Of a stretch of 64,000 nucleotides of DNA, positions 38,925-57,300 are shown piece after piece. The stretch is from contig NC_046674.1 in NCBI RefSeq assembly GCF_003369915.1, positions 124,001-188,000 of the forward strand. The letters are read 5' to 3'. The position numbers and the translations under genes are program-made. The DNA comes from Drosophila miranda (Eukaryota > Arthropoda > Insecta > Diptera > Drosophilidae). Every line of letters starts with the position of its first letter. The first letter of the stretch is position 1. The notes under the pieces are model-generated. The model was given only the letters and a program-made list of their open reading frames with translations. It did no database searches and was not told where the DNA came from.

Positions 38925-40082
38925 TGGATTAAATGGTTCAAAAATGTAATCTTAAGATTAATTCTACTTTTCTGTTCGGGACACATAAATTTATCGTATA
39001 AAAAAGAGTTGCATATATAAATATTTTTTTATTATTTTACTAAAAAAATAAACTTGTAAATAAAATGGTACATAAAAAATACTGCTGGAGGAGATCTCTC
39101 GACGGGGAATGCATTAACGGACACGAGATCTCTTCATAAGGGACAAGAAATCTATTTAGAAAATGGGATTTTTACTTATTTTCATCAAAATCAATAATAT
39201 TATTAAAGTTTTATCTATTGATTTCGTGTTTTCATATTTTCATTTGACTAATTTACTTAATAAATGTATAGAAAAAGGAAAGTGCTGAATGATTAATGGG
39301 AAATGGAAATTGAATTATCTATAGGAAGTGGCTTCCTGTATTTCAACGATTTTTCTTCAAAATATTCCCCATTTCAGATCTCTTTTCCGTGGAAAATAAT
39401 TTTCATTTGGTTTTCCCCTTTCAATTTTTTTGTATATTTATTCTCAATTTGAAATCTCTTAATTTTATTGGTATTTTTTATGGTTCGAACTATCAGGAAT
39501 CTTTTAATTTTAAGATCCGCTAAACAAGTATCTGTTTTTCTTCATATATCAACGATTTTTCTTTGAATATTCTACGTTTTGGATCTTTATTTAATTTGGT
39601 TTTTGAATTTAATTTTTGTAATATTATTCAATATTCTTCATTTGAAATCTCTAGATCTCTTTTTCATCTATGATTTCTACTTAGTTTTTATTTTATAATT
39701 TGTTTATCTATGGTTCGATGTAACAGTAAGGAATAAATCTTTTAATTTTCAGATCTCTTTATATGAATATACTTTTTGTTGTTGTTTGATGTAGTTTTCG
39801 TGGTCTTTTTATTTTTGGTAGCAATTTGGTACACAGTTTAACGCTTTTTAAAAAAACTTGGAGTGTGCTTCGAAGGTAGATGTAGACGTGTATAAATATA
39901 CAATAGATAAGGTACAAAGATGGCTAACAAATAAACCATTTATAAAGATATACAAAAAGCAATGTACCCTGGCACCCGGATAGCTTCGATAACGTCATAC
40001 AATATGAAGGGCGTCCGTCGTCTAGCGCTTTAGAAGCAGCCGGACAGAGGCAGCTGCGGTGGGGATTTCATTCACTGTAGCC
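38925..40082. other. AT-rich gap between Atg2 and the SVIP-like gene
   Basis: No gene. Very AT-rich, with two diverged copies, about 200 bp apart (near 39340 and 39545), of a segment TATTTCAACGATTTTTCTT...AATATTC followed by GATCT and T-runs, plus repeated GATCTCTTT. It may contain a synteny junction relative to D. melanogaster (see findings). Confidence 0.5.
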
Positions 40083-40465
40083 TTAAGTAGTCTGCCACTG
40101 AAAGAAAACATTCGGATTTGCAGGTGGATGGATTGCATTGGGTAATTAGATAACTGAATCACCTTCAGGGTGGGCTGTCCTTGGCCTTGGCGGTCCGCTT
40201 CCCGCTCGCGACGTTCCTGCTCCAATGCCTTCTGCTGCTGCCTGCGCAGGTTTTCGGGATTTTTAATTCCACGCGACTCGTTCTCCTGGCGACGCTTTTC
40301 CGCGGCGTCCAGTTGCTGTTGGCGGCGCTCATCCTGCAAAAAATCAGATTTCAATATGGTGTCTACATCGCTTCCAGCACAGCTATATCGCATTTGTCGC
40401 ACCGGTGAGGGCATGAGATTGGCTTCCTCGGCACTGTTGCCGCAGCAGGATAGGCACACACCCAT
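40083..40465 (-). CDS. Small VCP/p97-interacting protein (SVIP) homologue
   Basis: Three exons: 40403-40465, 40163-40333 and 40083-40097, with two phase-0 introns (69 and 65 nt) bounded by GT...TTTTTTGCAG and GT...TTTCTTTCAG. The protein is 82 residues (human SVIP 77): MGVCLSCC at the N-terminus (Gly2 for myristoylation, Cys for palmitoylation, so membrane-anchored). Next comes the VCP-interacting motif R-x5-AA-x2-R (RQQQLDAAEKR), then a charged helix (ENESRGIKNPENLRRQQQ), and the end PTLKWQTT, which parallels the vertebrate GLRWTVS tail. SVIP inhibits ERAD through p97 and supports lysosome tubules in fly muscle. I believe the D. melanogaster gene is CG32039 (not checked). Reading through both introns stays open, so a naive single frame gives a false C-terminus. 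Confidence 0.85.
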
Positions 40466-40857
40466 GTCTGTTTTTATTTTGTTTTATTTGTACACAAAAC
40501 AAAAATAGGGCTTCCTTCTTGTGTTGTTTTTGCGTAGTTTGTTTCGCCTTCTACTTTGTTTTTGTGTGTCAGCTGACTGCTAGGGCTGTCGCACTCATTA
40601 ATTCAGAAACTAATCAGTTTCTGTTTTAAGGGAACTTCAACGATACTTTAAAATTAGTGGTTTGCTTACAGAGACCAAAAATGTCTTTATTAATTAAGTT
40701 TTAAAAACAGTTTCTTAGTATTAAATGAACGAAGAGGGTATGGCCATACTCCGGTTGACAAGCAACAAGTCTTCAAATACCAGCAACATTGAAGTGACAA
40801 CATTGCGACAGTTTCTTTCATGTTCTTCTTTGTTCAAACCGTCTTTTAGTCAAAATA

Positions 40858-40995
40858 CAATAAATGGAAGTACTTAAAAGTAATTAATCTTGTAGAAAAT
40901 TTATTCATCAAATGAATAAAACTATGTAGGCAGAGCTGAGAGTCTTAGTTAGCCAGCATTATTCAACGGAATATCAAAATTGAGCAATTGGAACG
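40858..40995 (+). repeat. Degenerate dispersed repeat, copy 3
   Basis: The most diverged copy: AATAAATGGAAGTA, TTTATTCATCAAATGAATAAAACTATGTAGGCAGAGCTGAGAG, and ATTCAACGGAATATCAAAATTGAG. It is preceded by ACATTGCGACAG, also seen before copy 2. Confidence 0.65.
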
Positions 40996-41053
40996 ATTAC
41001 TGTCTTACGTGTTTTTTGTTTTACCTTTTTCGCTAAAACCATTTTTTAGGAAA

Positions 41054-41275
41054 AATCTAATAAAAGCAAGTATTATAATAAACCAGTAAGGTAGAAAATA
41101 GGTTAATTAATTGGATAATATTATGTGGGCAGGGCTGAGAGATCTAGATAGCTAGTAATATTCAACGGAACATCAAAAACGAGGAATATGTATAATAGAA
41201 CCTGAATTTGTCAGTATAATTTTAACAGAGACGGTATATTTTGAAATATTTCTGATGGTCGGTCACACTGACTTT
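41054..41275 (+). repeat. Degenerate dispersed repeat, copy 4
   Basis: AATAAAAGCAAGTA, TTAATTAATTGGATAATATTATGTGGGCAGGGCTGAGAGATCTAGATAGCTAGTAATATTCAACGGAACATCAAAAACGAGGAATATG. It is close to copy 1 in its core. Its tail reads GTCAGTATAA...GACGGTATATTTTGAAATATTTCTGATGGTCGGTCACACTG, which ends in the fly core-promoter Motif 1 (GGTCACACTG). Confidence 0.8.
41259..41275 (+). promoter_or_regulatory. Core-promoter Motif 1-like site
   Basis: GGTCGGTCACACTGACT contains GGTCACACTG, the Motif 1 (M1BP) consensus found at housekeeping fly promoters. It sits in the tail of repeat copy 4, about 1 kb before the first UGP ATG and 800 bp above the SVIP-like gene. Use is not shown. Confidence 0.4.
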
Positions 41276-41754
41276 TTTGCCACCATGTCTAGCTCACACA
41301 CCTTGCAAATTTTATACTTTTCATAGTGTTTTCTAGTACTTTCCAGTATATTTTAAGACGCGTTATTGACTCACCCTCTTGTCGAATGCACAAATGTAGA
41401 AATCGTGTAGAAATGCCGCTTTGGGCCATATCCCAGGCCACATCGGGACCAGCATCGAATTTTCGATTGTTTGCCCTCAAAATATCACTTTTTTCAAAAA
41501 AGGCAGATAAAAAGGCATGTCAAAAAGTGGATAACGCCACACTGGCACTTCCATGGAGCTTATATGAAAAAAACGGGCCGGTTTTCCCCTTCAGGTGTCG
41601 CCTTTGGTAATTACATGACCATGTCGTTAATATGTAGCAGATGTGAAGTTAGCATGTAGTTACTAGGTCAAGAAATTAATTTAGTGAACATTTTTGTTCA
41701 CTGTTTTGGCCTAAACCCTATTTTATGAACATTTCAACAAGAATGAAAACTTAA

Positions 41755-41935
41755 ATTCAACCAGTCTTGTGGGAAATTGATTAAGTAATCGGATCAAATT
41801 ATGAGTCTGGAGCTGAGGGGTCTTAATAGATTGTAGTATTCAACCGAATATCAAAAACGAGGGATATGATGGAAGTTGAGCGCAGATAGTTCGTCAGTAT
41901 ATTCGCGGTATATTTGGAAATTTGTGACGTAGGCT
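41755..41935 (+). repeat. Degenerate dispersed repeat, copy 5
   Basis: AAATTGATTAAGTAATCGGATCAAATTATGAGTCTGGAGCTGAGGGGTCTTAATAGATTGTAGTATTCAACCGAATATCAAAAACGAGGGATATG, then TTCGTCAGTATATTCGCGGTATATTTGGAAATTTGTGACG. It lies about 350 bp upstream of the first UGP start codon. Confidence 0.7.
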
Positions 41936-42290
41936 CTACTACGAAGAACGCAGTTTGGTTAAAACGTGAGAGCTAATTTGAATTTCTCAGCCAAGAACGC
42001 TCCTGCGCTATAAATTAGTATCGTTCTTGTTCTAGTTTATCTTGCCCCATCGGTCCCGACCTTTAACTTTGCGAGCAAACAGCTTATGCTAAAGAAAAAC
42101 ATTGCGTGGGCTCAGTTGGGGTGCTTACACGCGATCCGTCGTCCTCTCTTCAGCTGTTTTGTGCAGGCGTAGTGTATGGGCGCGCACTTTTTCCGTGTCT
42201 GTGTGCGTTTGAGTGCTAAAATTTAGAGATAACCAATTATCGACGCTTAATTACTAATTCGGCTGGTGACCCCTACTATAATAAATCATT

Positions 42291-50029
<7,739 letters not shown>

Positions 50030-50056
50030 TATTTCCCTTCACTCCCTCCAAAACCA

Positions 50057-50080
50057 CCCCCCCCCCCCCCCCCCCCCCCC
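50057..50080. repeat. Poly(C) run of 24 in the UGP 3' UTR
   Basis: Twenty-four consecutive C starting 28 bp after the UGP stop codon. Such a long C-run is rare in fly DNA. The exact length could be a sequencing or assembly estimate. Confidence 0.85.
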
Positions 50081-50524
50081 TCACATGGAACCTAGAACCT
50101 GGAATTGGAAGTGCAATTGGATGCTGTCTGTCTCATTATATATGTAGTCTAACTTTCTAAGTTTTATGTAGTACTAGCCTCGTCACAGGAGGAGGAGTGT
50201 TTGCTGTTATCCCCCAAAATTTCAAATTTACGAATCACGAATTTCATTTGTTAGCCCAAACAAACAGCTTAAGCACAAAGTGTGTCCTGTGTCAGTCGAT
50301 CGTTCTGTATATATCGTTAGGTTGAAGCTAAAGCTAAAGTTTTAAAAATCTACTTTCAAAAAATATCTTCAAAAATGTAGTCAAAAGTTCAAAAGAGAAG
50401 CTGTTAAAACACTCATTAAAGGCATGATTATTTCTATATAAGTATGACACGGGATTTTGTATAGATCTTAACACTAGTATCACTTGATGGATGGCACTGG
50501 TAATCCTTGCCTGCTTCCTGAATT

Positions 50525-51825
50525 CTATGCTGTGTTGTCTATAAGTGTATAATCCTTGCTTATGCGACCCCATTTGATACCCAGCTCTATGAGTTCCAGG
50601 GCCAGTTTCTTATTGCTATCTGAGGGACCCACAAAGCCCACCACGACCTTATTCGAGGAAAATTGATCTTGTTCTGTCTCGCAGCTTTGATCCCAGCCCC
50701 TGCCCTCGTAGATGTTCGTATCGCCGGCAATCACAAAATTGTAGTTGATGTCCGTGTAACCGCTGCTCTCGATGTGAAATGTTTGGAGTAGCCGCACTTG
50801 GAAAACGCACCCTGCTTGGGTGTGGCACGCGGGTGACGCAGTGAGCACGAAGCGTACGCTGTTCACGGGCCGGTTCAGGGGAGGCAGTGCCTTCCCAGGA
50901 AGTTGGGCCAACCAGTAGGCGCGTGTGACGAACTTTAGCGTGGCATTTCCAAGCAAGCGCACTTAAATCAAAGGGAGATTAGTTAACCATTTTAATATGT
51001 CCTTACAGGCGTGTACATTGTGTCACATCCGGTATCCAGCGTGGCCAGCGCTTGATCATCTCGAACAGCTTCTGGCCGGGACTCTCGCTGGGACTCAGCT
51101 GGCGATGGGCATAGATGTGGTAGTCCGGACTCAGCTTGTGCAGGCGCACACCCTCGTCCATCAGTCGCTTGGCCGCCTCCACTTGTCGCACTGGTGGCTC
51201 CATATTCACAAAGGTTCCAATGAAGGCAATGCTTATGGATACAGCACCATAGCCGCGCACATGCTGCCCCTGACTATGCCAGCCACGTCCCACATAGATC
51301 TGCCCGTCCCCGCCTACCAGAAAGTTATAGCCAATATCCACCCAGCCGAGGGATTTCATGTGAAAACCCTGAATAGTCTGCATCCGATAGATGCAAATCT
51401 CCTATGGAAATTGGGGATGGGAAGTTAATTCAAGATTGCCCCAAGAAGGGGTTCTTTTTCGCACTCACTTCTGTCTTACATCCCTCGGTGGCCGTGTGAC
51501 TGATGATTACATTGGTGATGGGGAGCTTGAGGTGCTCATATTTATCGCTGGGTGGTTCACCCTGCCATTCGATGCGGTCGAGTATGTGCAGATTATTATT
51601 GGAATTCATTGGGGAATGGGCTAAACCCAGATTTGTATCTATTAATATTTATATTTCTAATAGTTTGGAGATTGATTTCGACTCACTCATCATCCAAAAG
51701 GCGTAACCAGCAGCCAGTGCCACTAGTATCAGTAGAAACACACAGAGAAATATCAGTTCCTTTGGGAATCTCTTAACGTTTGTATTCCGCTCAGTTGCGA
51801 GATTGTTTTGCTCAGTTTTCTGCAT
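50525..51825 (-). CDS. Peptidoglycan recognition protein LF (two-domain membrane decoy)
   Basis: Exons 51687-51825, 51469-51620, 51017-51401 and 50525-50961, total 370 residues (D. melanogaster PGRP-LF is about 369). Residues 1-~21 are a short cytoplasmic tail and ~22-44 a membrane helix ([20 protein letters not shown]). Two PGRP domains follow: the first has [28 protein letters not shown] and [12 protein letters not shown]; the second has [20 protein letters not shown] and a shortened end ([10 protein letters not shown]). Ser replaces the catalytic Cys (SESPG), so it is not an amidase. PGRP-LF has no signalling tail and dampens Imd signalling by pairing with PGRP-LC. The donor of exon 3 is doubtful: the stronger GTAAGG at 51006 breaks the frame, while the weaker GTACAC at 51016 keeps it (used here). 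Confidence 0.88.
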
Positions 51826-51971
51826 TTTGTGACTACGTTTTGAGGTCTACTCAAGACAACTGTTTGACGGGAAGTGATTCGACCAGAGCCCGAGACCCTA
51901 CTTGTTGTTGATCTCAAACAAGTTCTGCTCGTTTGGGGGGGTTTATTTTTGCTTTTACTGTTGACAGGTGG

Positions 51972-51981
51972 AAAAATCCCC
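51972..51981. promoter_or_regulatory. kappaB-like site upstream of PGRP-LF
   Basis: AAAAATCCCC, in reverse GGGGATTTTT, fits the Rel-family consensus GGGRNNYYYY preferred by Relish. It lies about 147 bp upstream of the PGRP-LF start codon. It would allow feedback from Imd signalling. A single match to a short loose consensus is weak evidence. Confidence 0.35.
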
Positions 51982-52575
51982 CGCTCTGAACAGCGCAGTG
52001 GCAGCGCAGCGGCAAGATCGTATAAAGAGCTTTTTGATCAGTAGTCGTTATATATGTATACTCATATATAAATACTGTGTGATTTGTATGTCTTTGTCAT
52101 AAAAAAGCTCTCTGACAATATAGGGTGTTTATTTTTTATTGAAGGTTGAACGAGCTCTAAACGCCGCCCACTTTGAAGACGCAAAACAAAGATATCTCTC
52201 TTTCTCTTTGACCAAAAAAAGAGATTAGAGACTGAAGAAATGGGAATCCCCTTTTGAACGAAGGGGCGTTTACAAGAAGCCGAAACCGCAATGAAGCGAA
52301 ATCAGATATTCTTATATTCTCATTATCAGGCAGGGCAGTTCAAGCAGTTGTGACCCCTATGGCGGTCATCCCCTTTGACAGAAAAACAAGTCTAATTAAT
52401 CGCTTTTTGCTTTTGGTTTTCATATAATATCACATTTTCTTCAGATTTCGAGCGAATCGTAAGTCTAGCTAAATTGTATATGCCACACATTAAAGAAGGA
52501 GAAGGATGAAATTATATTACAATATCAAATATACAATATGTACTCGTACTAGTGGTAGTAAATGGCCTAACCTAA

Positions 52576-53105
52576 TCACGACCAGTGCGTCCAATTGCTA
52601 AAGCTCTGGTACAGTTGATCGGCCTTGTATTCGGTGATGCTGGGCTCCAGTTTGCTGGCACCCGTCAGGCGGTAATTGGGGGAAATCTTGCCCAGACTGA
52701 CGCCACGTTCGAGCAGCAGATGGGTGACGCTAAGCTGCTTGGCCGACGGCTTCTGGTTTTGGAACGAGCCGATGTACGCGAAGCTCAAACTCCGTACATT
52801 GTAGCCACTCATGTGGGCCCCCACCTGGTTCCAGCCACGACCCACATACACATTGCCATCGCCGCCAATCACAAAGTTGAAGGCAATGTCGTCCTCCTGA
52901 AGGGACTCAATGTCAAACGTCTGACGCAGGCGTACACGCAGCACACACTGGGCCTGGGTGCTGCAGTTGTCGGAATTGGTGGGCAGCACGATGACCAGGG
53001 AGACGGGCAGCGTGAGATCGGCCAGGGTCTTCTGTGGCGGCTGGGCCAGCCAGGCTTGACGGTGAACAAAACGCAGGATTAGGCCGCCGCCAATGTTGTC
53101 TTGAT
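52576..53105 (-). CDS. PGRP-LC ectodomain cassette a (LCa-like)
   Basis: One exon with a phase-1 acceptor (CCTTCAG|AT) that joins the PGRP-LC membrane exon; the full LCa-type protein would be 535 residues. It encodes the PGRP fold (FVHRQAWLAQPP, RQTFDIESLQEDDIAFNFVI, GGDGNVYVGRGWNQVGAHMS) and ends ASKLEPSITEYKADQLYQ...NWTHWS. The zinc-ligand and catalytic positions are lost (LPTNSDNCSTQ in place of SHTAAEGC; no SPG motif but KLEPSITEYK), as known for LCa, which cannot bind peptidoglycan itself and pairs with LCx to sense monomeric tracheal cytotoxin. Unlike the x and y cassettes it is not split by an intron. Confidence 0.88.
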
Positions 53106-53234
53106 CTGAAGGAATGAATATCGTGGATATATGTAAATAAGAGAACGAATTTAGGAATTTGAATAGTAATTAGTTCTGGAAACAGGCAGGTTGTGTGGGG
53201 ATATCTTATTCCTTATGCTCCAAAAGTAATGAAA

Positions 53235-53350
53235 GTGTTGGTTAACGTTAGGAACTAGTGTTGGTTACGGACTATCGCTAGGAACTAGTGTTGATTAGAG
53301 ATGAACGTTACGAACTAGTGTTGGTCAGGACTACCGTTAGGAGCTAGTGT
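53235..53350. repeat. Minisatellite of about 30 bp in PGRP-LC
   Basis: Four imperfect units, each GTGTTGGTTA...CGTTAGGAACTA, of 23-30 bp, lying between the LCa and LCy cassettes. It has no coding role. Confidence 0.75.
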
Positions 53351-53445
53351 GGAATTATGGAGTACATAAGCGATTTTTTGTTTGCATGTTTATTGGATTT
53401 TCTTTTATTAAGTGCAAAAATAACATTTATTTACAACACATTTTG

Positions 53446-54025
53446 TTATTTCTGCCAGTGTGGCCACGTCTGTATGATTTTGTAGAGTTCATCGCCGGGA
53501 CTCTTGGTGGCCACAAGCTGGCGATGTCCGTAGAGCCTGTAGTCCAGCTTCAGCTTCTTGAGGCGCACTCCCTCTGCGATCAGCAGTTGACAGGCACGGA
53601 GCTGGGCCTTTGTCGGCTGGATCTTGTCAAAGCTACCCAGAAAAGAGATGCCAATGCTGTCCATGTTGTGACGTATTGCGTGGGCGCCTATAATATCCCA
53701 GCCGCGTCCCTCGTAGACGCGACCATCGCCGCCAATCATAAAGTTGTAGCCCACCTGATCCCAATTGTAGCCATCCATATGAAAGCTTTGAGCCACTCGT
53801 GCCCGATACGAGCAGACTTCCTGAAAGGCGGTGATATCCAGAAAACTTCTTATAAAGGTGTAAGTCCACTCACCAACGATTCACAGCCCTCGGAGGCGGT
53901 GTGGGAGATGATCACACGTGAAACGGGTAGATCAAGAAGATCAGGCTCACCTCTAGTTGGCTTGCCGCCCCAGTCCTTGAGTTTGATCATCTCTAAATCT
54001 CCATCCAACACAATATCACCTTCGA
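53446..54025 (-). CDS. PGRP-LC ectodomain cassette y (LCy-like)
   Basis: Two exons, 53874-54025 (phase-1 acceptor) and 53446-53820 (phase 0). The full protein would be 534 residues. It carries DWGGKPTRGEPDLLDLPVS, VIISHTASEGCES|L, FHMDGYNWDQVGYNFMIGGD, GRVYEGRGWD, YGHRQLVATKSPGDELYKII and ends WPHWQK. Ser replaces the catalytic Cys (KSPG), so it should be a receptor domain. I call it y-like because the other two cassettes match x and a better; the label is from memory of D. melanogaster isoforms. Confidence 0.8.
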
Positions 54026-54351
54026 CTAGAACAAAGATCATCATAAGTCGTTTGGGGAGTGGTAGGGGAAGTGATAAGAAGAGTAGAGTACATACATGTC
54101 ATATATTCCATTCAACTCAACTTTAGGCAACACTTTTGGACACATTTTTTTTTTGTTGTTTTGGACAAAACGAGAACCCGTGATGGAACAGGTTCCAACA
54201 GGAAACGAATGGATGAGGTAATTTTTTTTGTGTTGAAAATGAAAATGCAAATGGGATTTTCCTTGTGTGAGTGTGTAGATAGACTCTATTTGAACATAGA
54301 TAATATATAAGCCATTCCATTAAACAAAACTTAACTAAACTTAGATCTAAA

Positions 54352-57300
54352 CTAGATGTCGTGAGACCAATGGGGCCATTTTTGGATGATTTTGTACAGC
54401 TCCTCGCCGGGACTCTCGGTGGCACTTAGTTGTCGATGTCCGTATAGCCGAAAATCGGGGGCCAGCATCTTGAGACGTACTCCCTCGGAAATCAGGAGCT
54501 GGCAGGCCTTGAGCTGCCTCTCTGCTGGCCTTATAGCCGTAAAGGTACCAATGAAGGAGATACCTATGCTGCCTTTGTTATAGCCCTTGGTGTGGGCACC
54601 CACTCGATCCCAGCCGCGTCCCTCGTAGACGCGTCCATCGCCGCCCACTAGAAAGTTATAGCCGATATGATCCCATCCCCAGCTGTCTACGTGAAAGGAC
54701 TGAACGACCTGCGTGCGATTCGAGCAGATCTCCTTGCGATGGGAGGATAACAAACGTTACAACGTTACAAACATCGATGGAATACCCTGTGATTGGACGG
54801 GACTAGACTTACCCTCGATTCACAGCCTTCGGCGGCTGTGTGTGAGATGATTACACGATGAACTGGCAGTTCCAAGGGATCTAGAGTGGTCTTGGGGGGC
54901 TTACCACCCCATTCGGCAACTTTGAGCATGACTAGGGTGCCATTGTCGATGACATCAAAGTCAGCTGCATATGGAAAGTTTCGTGGGTTAGCAATGTACG
55001 ATCGCATAACGCTTGATTCACTCTCTCTATATTCCATTCAATTAAACTAAGGTTACGCTCTCAGTTACTTCTTTATACCGAGTTTGTACTTTGTTCACTT
55101 CACAACACTGTTCGTACAGTACAGTTACGCGCGTTTTAGTAGTAGCAGGATGTATGTATGTATAAATGTAAGTGTACGAGTATATTACACCGGTTGTATG
55201 TGTATTTAGTGTGAATTGTATGTTGAATTTGCTTTTGTTTCTGAGGGTTAGAGACATGCAAGAAAGGAATAGATGTTGTTGGGAATGGGTTAAGGTTAAG
55301 ATTAAACCAATCGAGTAAAAAGCACTTTTGGCTCACACACAAAAAGACACTTAATTGAGGATAAAAAAACTGTACCTATTGTTGAATTGATTGGAATATT
55401 TAGTCTGGAATCGTCGAGAACATCACCGAGCTTACTTTTGTTCAACGTCTTGCCAAAGAGGTTCGTTGTGGTGGCCAATATGATGCCCAATAGTGTTGTT
55501 AACAATACAAATGCCACCGTTATGCTGATGGCCTTGCGACTTATGGTATTTGGCAGATACGGACAGAGCATAGGCGCCTGCTGACCAGGATCATCAAGCT
55601 TGGAACCTACAAGAGGGAACAGCCAACGAAAAAAATTATGGTCAATGATGATCAATGATGGTCAATGATGATCAATGATGGGAACTTATAGTTTGCTGTT
55701 GTTTTCTTCTAGAGTGAAAGCACTCTTACGCTGCTCTAACACCTCCAATCTCTTCTCGTGCTGCCTGAGACTCTGCTCCAACCATTTGCTCAACTGCAAC
55801 AAACTCTGGTTTTGGTTGCTCCCCAGACACCCATCACATTTCCAACTTAAATTGTGGATTGTCTCTAGCAGCTTAAGCTGCTCTTTGGTCAGGCCCGTGC
55901 ACTGGCTATGCAAGACACGGCTGCATAGACCATTATCACATTCGATCCGACTAGGGATCGTTGCTATCACACCGCGACACTTCTGGCAACATTCGAGCGC
56001 ACTATCCAACATCGTCCGATCGTTCCCAATGAACAACTGAAGCAATTTCGAATCTGATTCCGATCAGATTTTGGCATGCACTAGCGGTACTTTTTTCGAA
56101 ATACACACCTACAGACAAGTGCGTGCCACATTTTTTCCTCTCTTGCTATTTATTTAGGCAAAAATAAAAACCCCCTGTGTACACGTGCCATTTACTACGC
56201 CAGAAATGGGGAAGAACCTTTCTAGGTACGGTCTCTCTCTCTGTGTTAATAAAAGCTACTAACAAAATGGAGACTACGTCCCCCTCTGTTTGCGGAGTCC
56301 CCTGCTACTGCTGCACTGGAATTGGATTTCTGGCTGGCTCATTTAATTATGGTAATTGTGAAAACCAATCAAGTAAACAATCGCATCTGGGGTCTGTCTT
56401 CTTGTGGAAAAAACTTCCTAGCAGACCTTGAATTTCGCAGTAAAATTCTATTTTTGTGGTTGATTTTTATGGTTTTAATCGATCTCCTAACAGTCGACAA
56501 AACGAAACTAAAAGATTTCTCTTTTTCTTTGCGAATGAAAGTAGATACATATATGTATCTCTCTTTCTTTGAATGATTTTTAAGTTTCCCCAGCTGCAGT
56601 GTCGCTGGGTTTTTCCACTCCCAACTTATAGAAAATACTATTTATTGTATATTTGTTCGATGTATCTCAAATTGTGGGGGGCCATCTGCTAATCTACGAT
56701 TCGCAGCACATTCGTAAACCTCTGAGTAAACAAATTGCTGCCCCAATAAAGCAAACAGAACAGAATAGAGCAGAGTCGAAGGTGAACACAAGTCAGGAAT
56801 GTGCTACTTAGGCAACAGGAAATCATAGATAGATATATATGTATATAGCACCCATTGGATATAGTAGGCACTCACCCGCTGCAGTGCCATTCGCCTGGGG
56901 GCGACCATTGAAGGCGGGATTATCCTGGCCAGCGCCCACACCGCCATCGGCGCAATCGCCGGGTTTCCACTTGTCCCGATTGTCGATGAGAAACTGTTGT
57001 ATCGTGACGGGACCCTCATAGAAGTGCTTGTCCCCGAAGGTCACGTCTGTGGAGTTGGTCAGCGCTATGCTGCCGATGCCCTGCGGCGAATTGGGCCCGG
57101 TTTGGGTGGGGGTGGCCAAGGCCAGGCTCCCGTTGAGCAGCTGCTTGGCCATGGCCCCAGCCTCGGAGGCTGTGGGTGGCGACACTTCGGTCTGGCCCGG
57201 TGTCACCTGACGACTTATTAGGGTCAGGCCCTGGTTAAGGTCACGAAGCTGGGAGCTGCAGTTGGGCGGGTAACTGATCTGCTGGCCTAGCTTCTGGACC

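Noticed and set aside
55686-56045. PHD-finger frame as an independent gene
   Set aside because: The frame ends soon after a good phase-1 donor that fits the PGRP-LC membrane exon, so it is better read as an alternative first exon; the longer 5' start lacks ATG.
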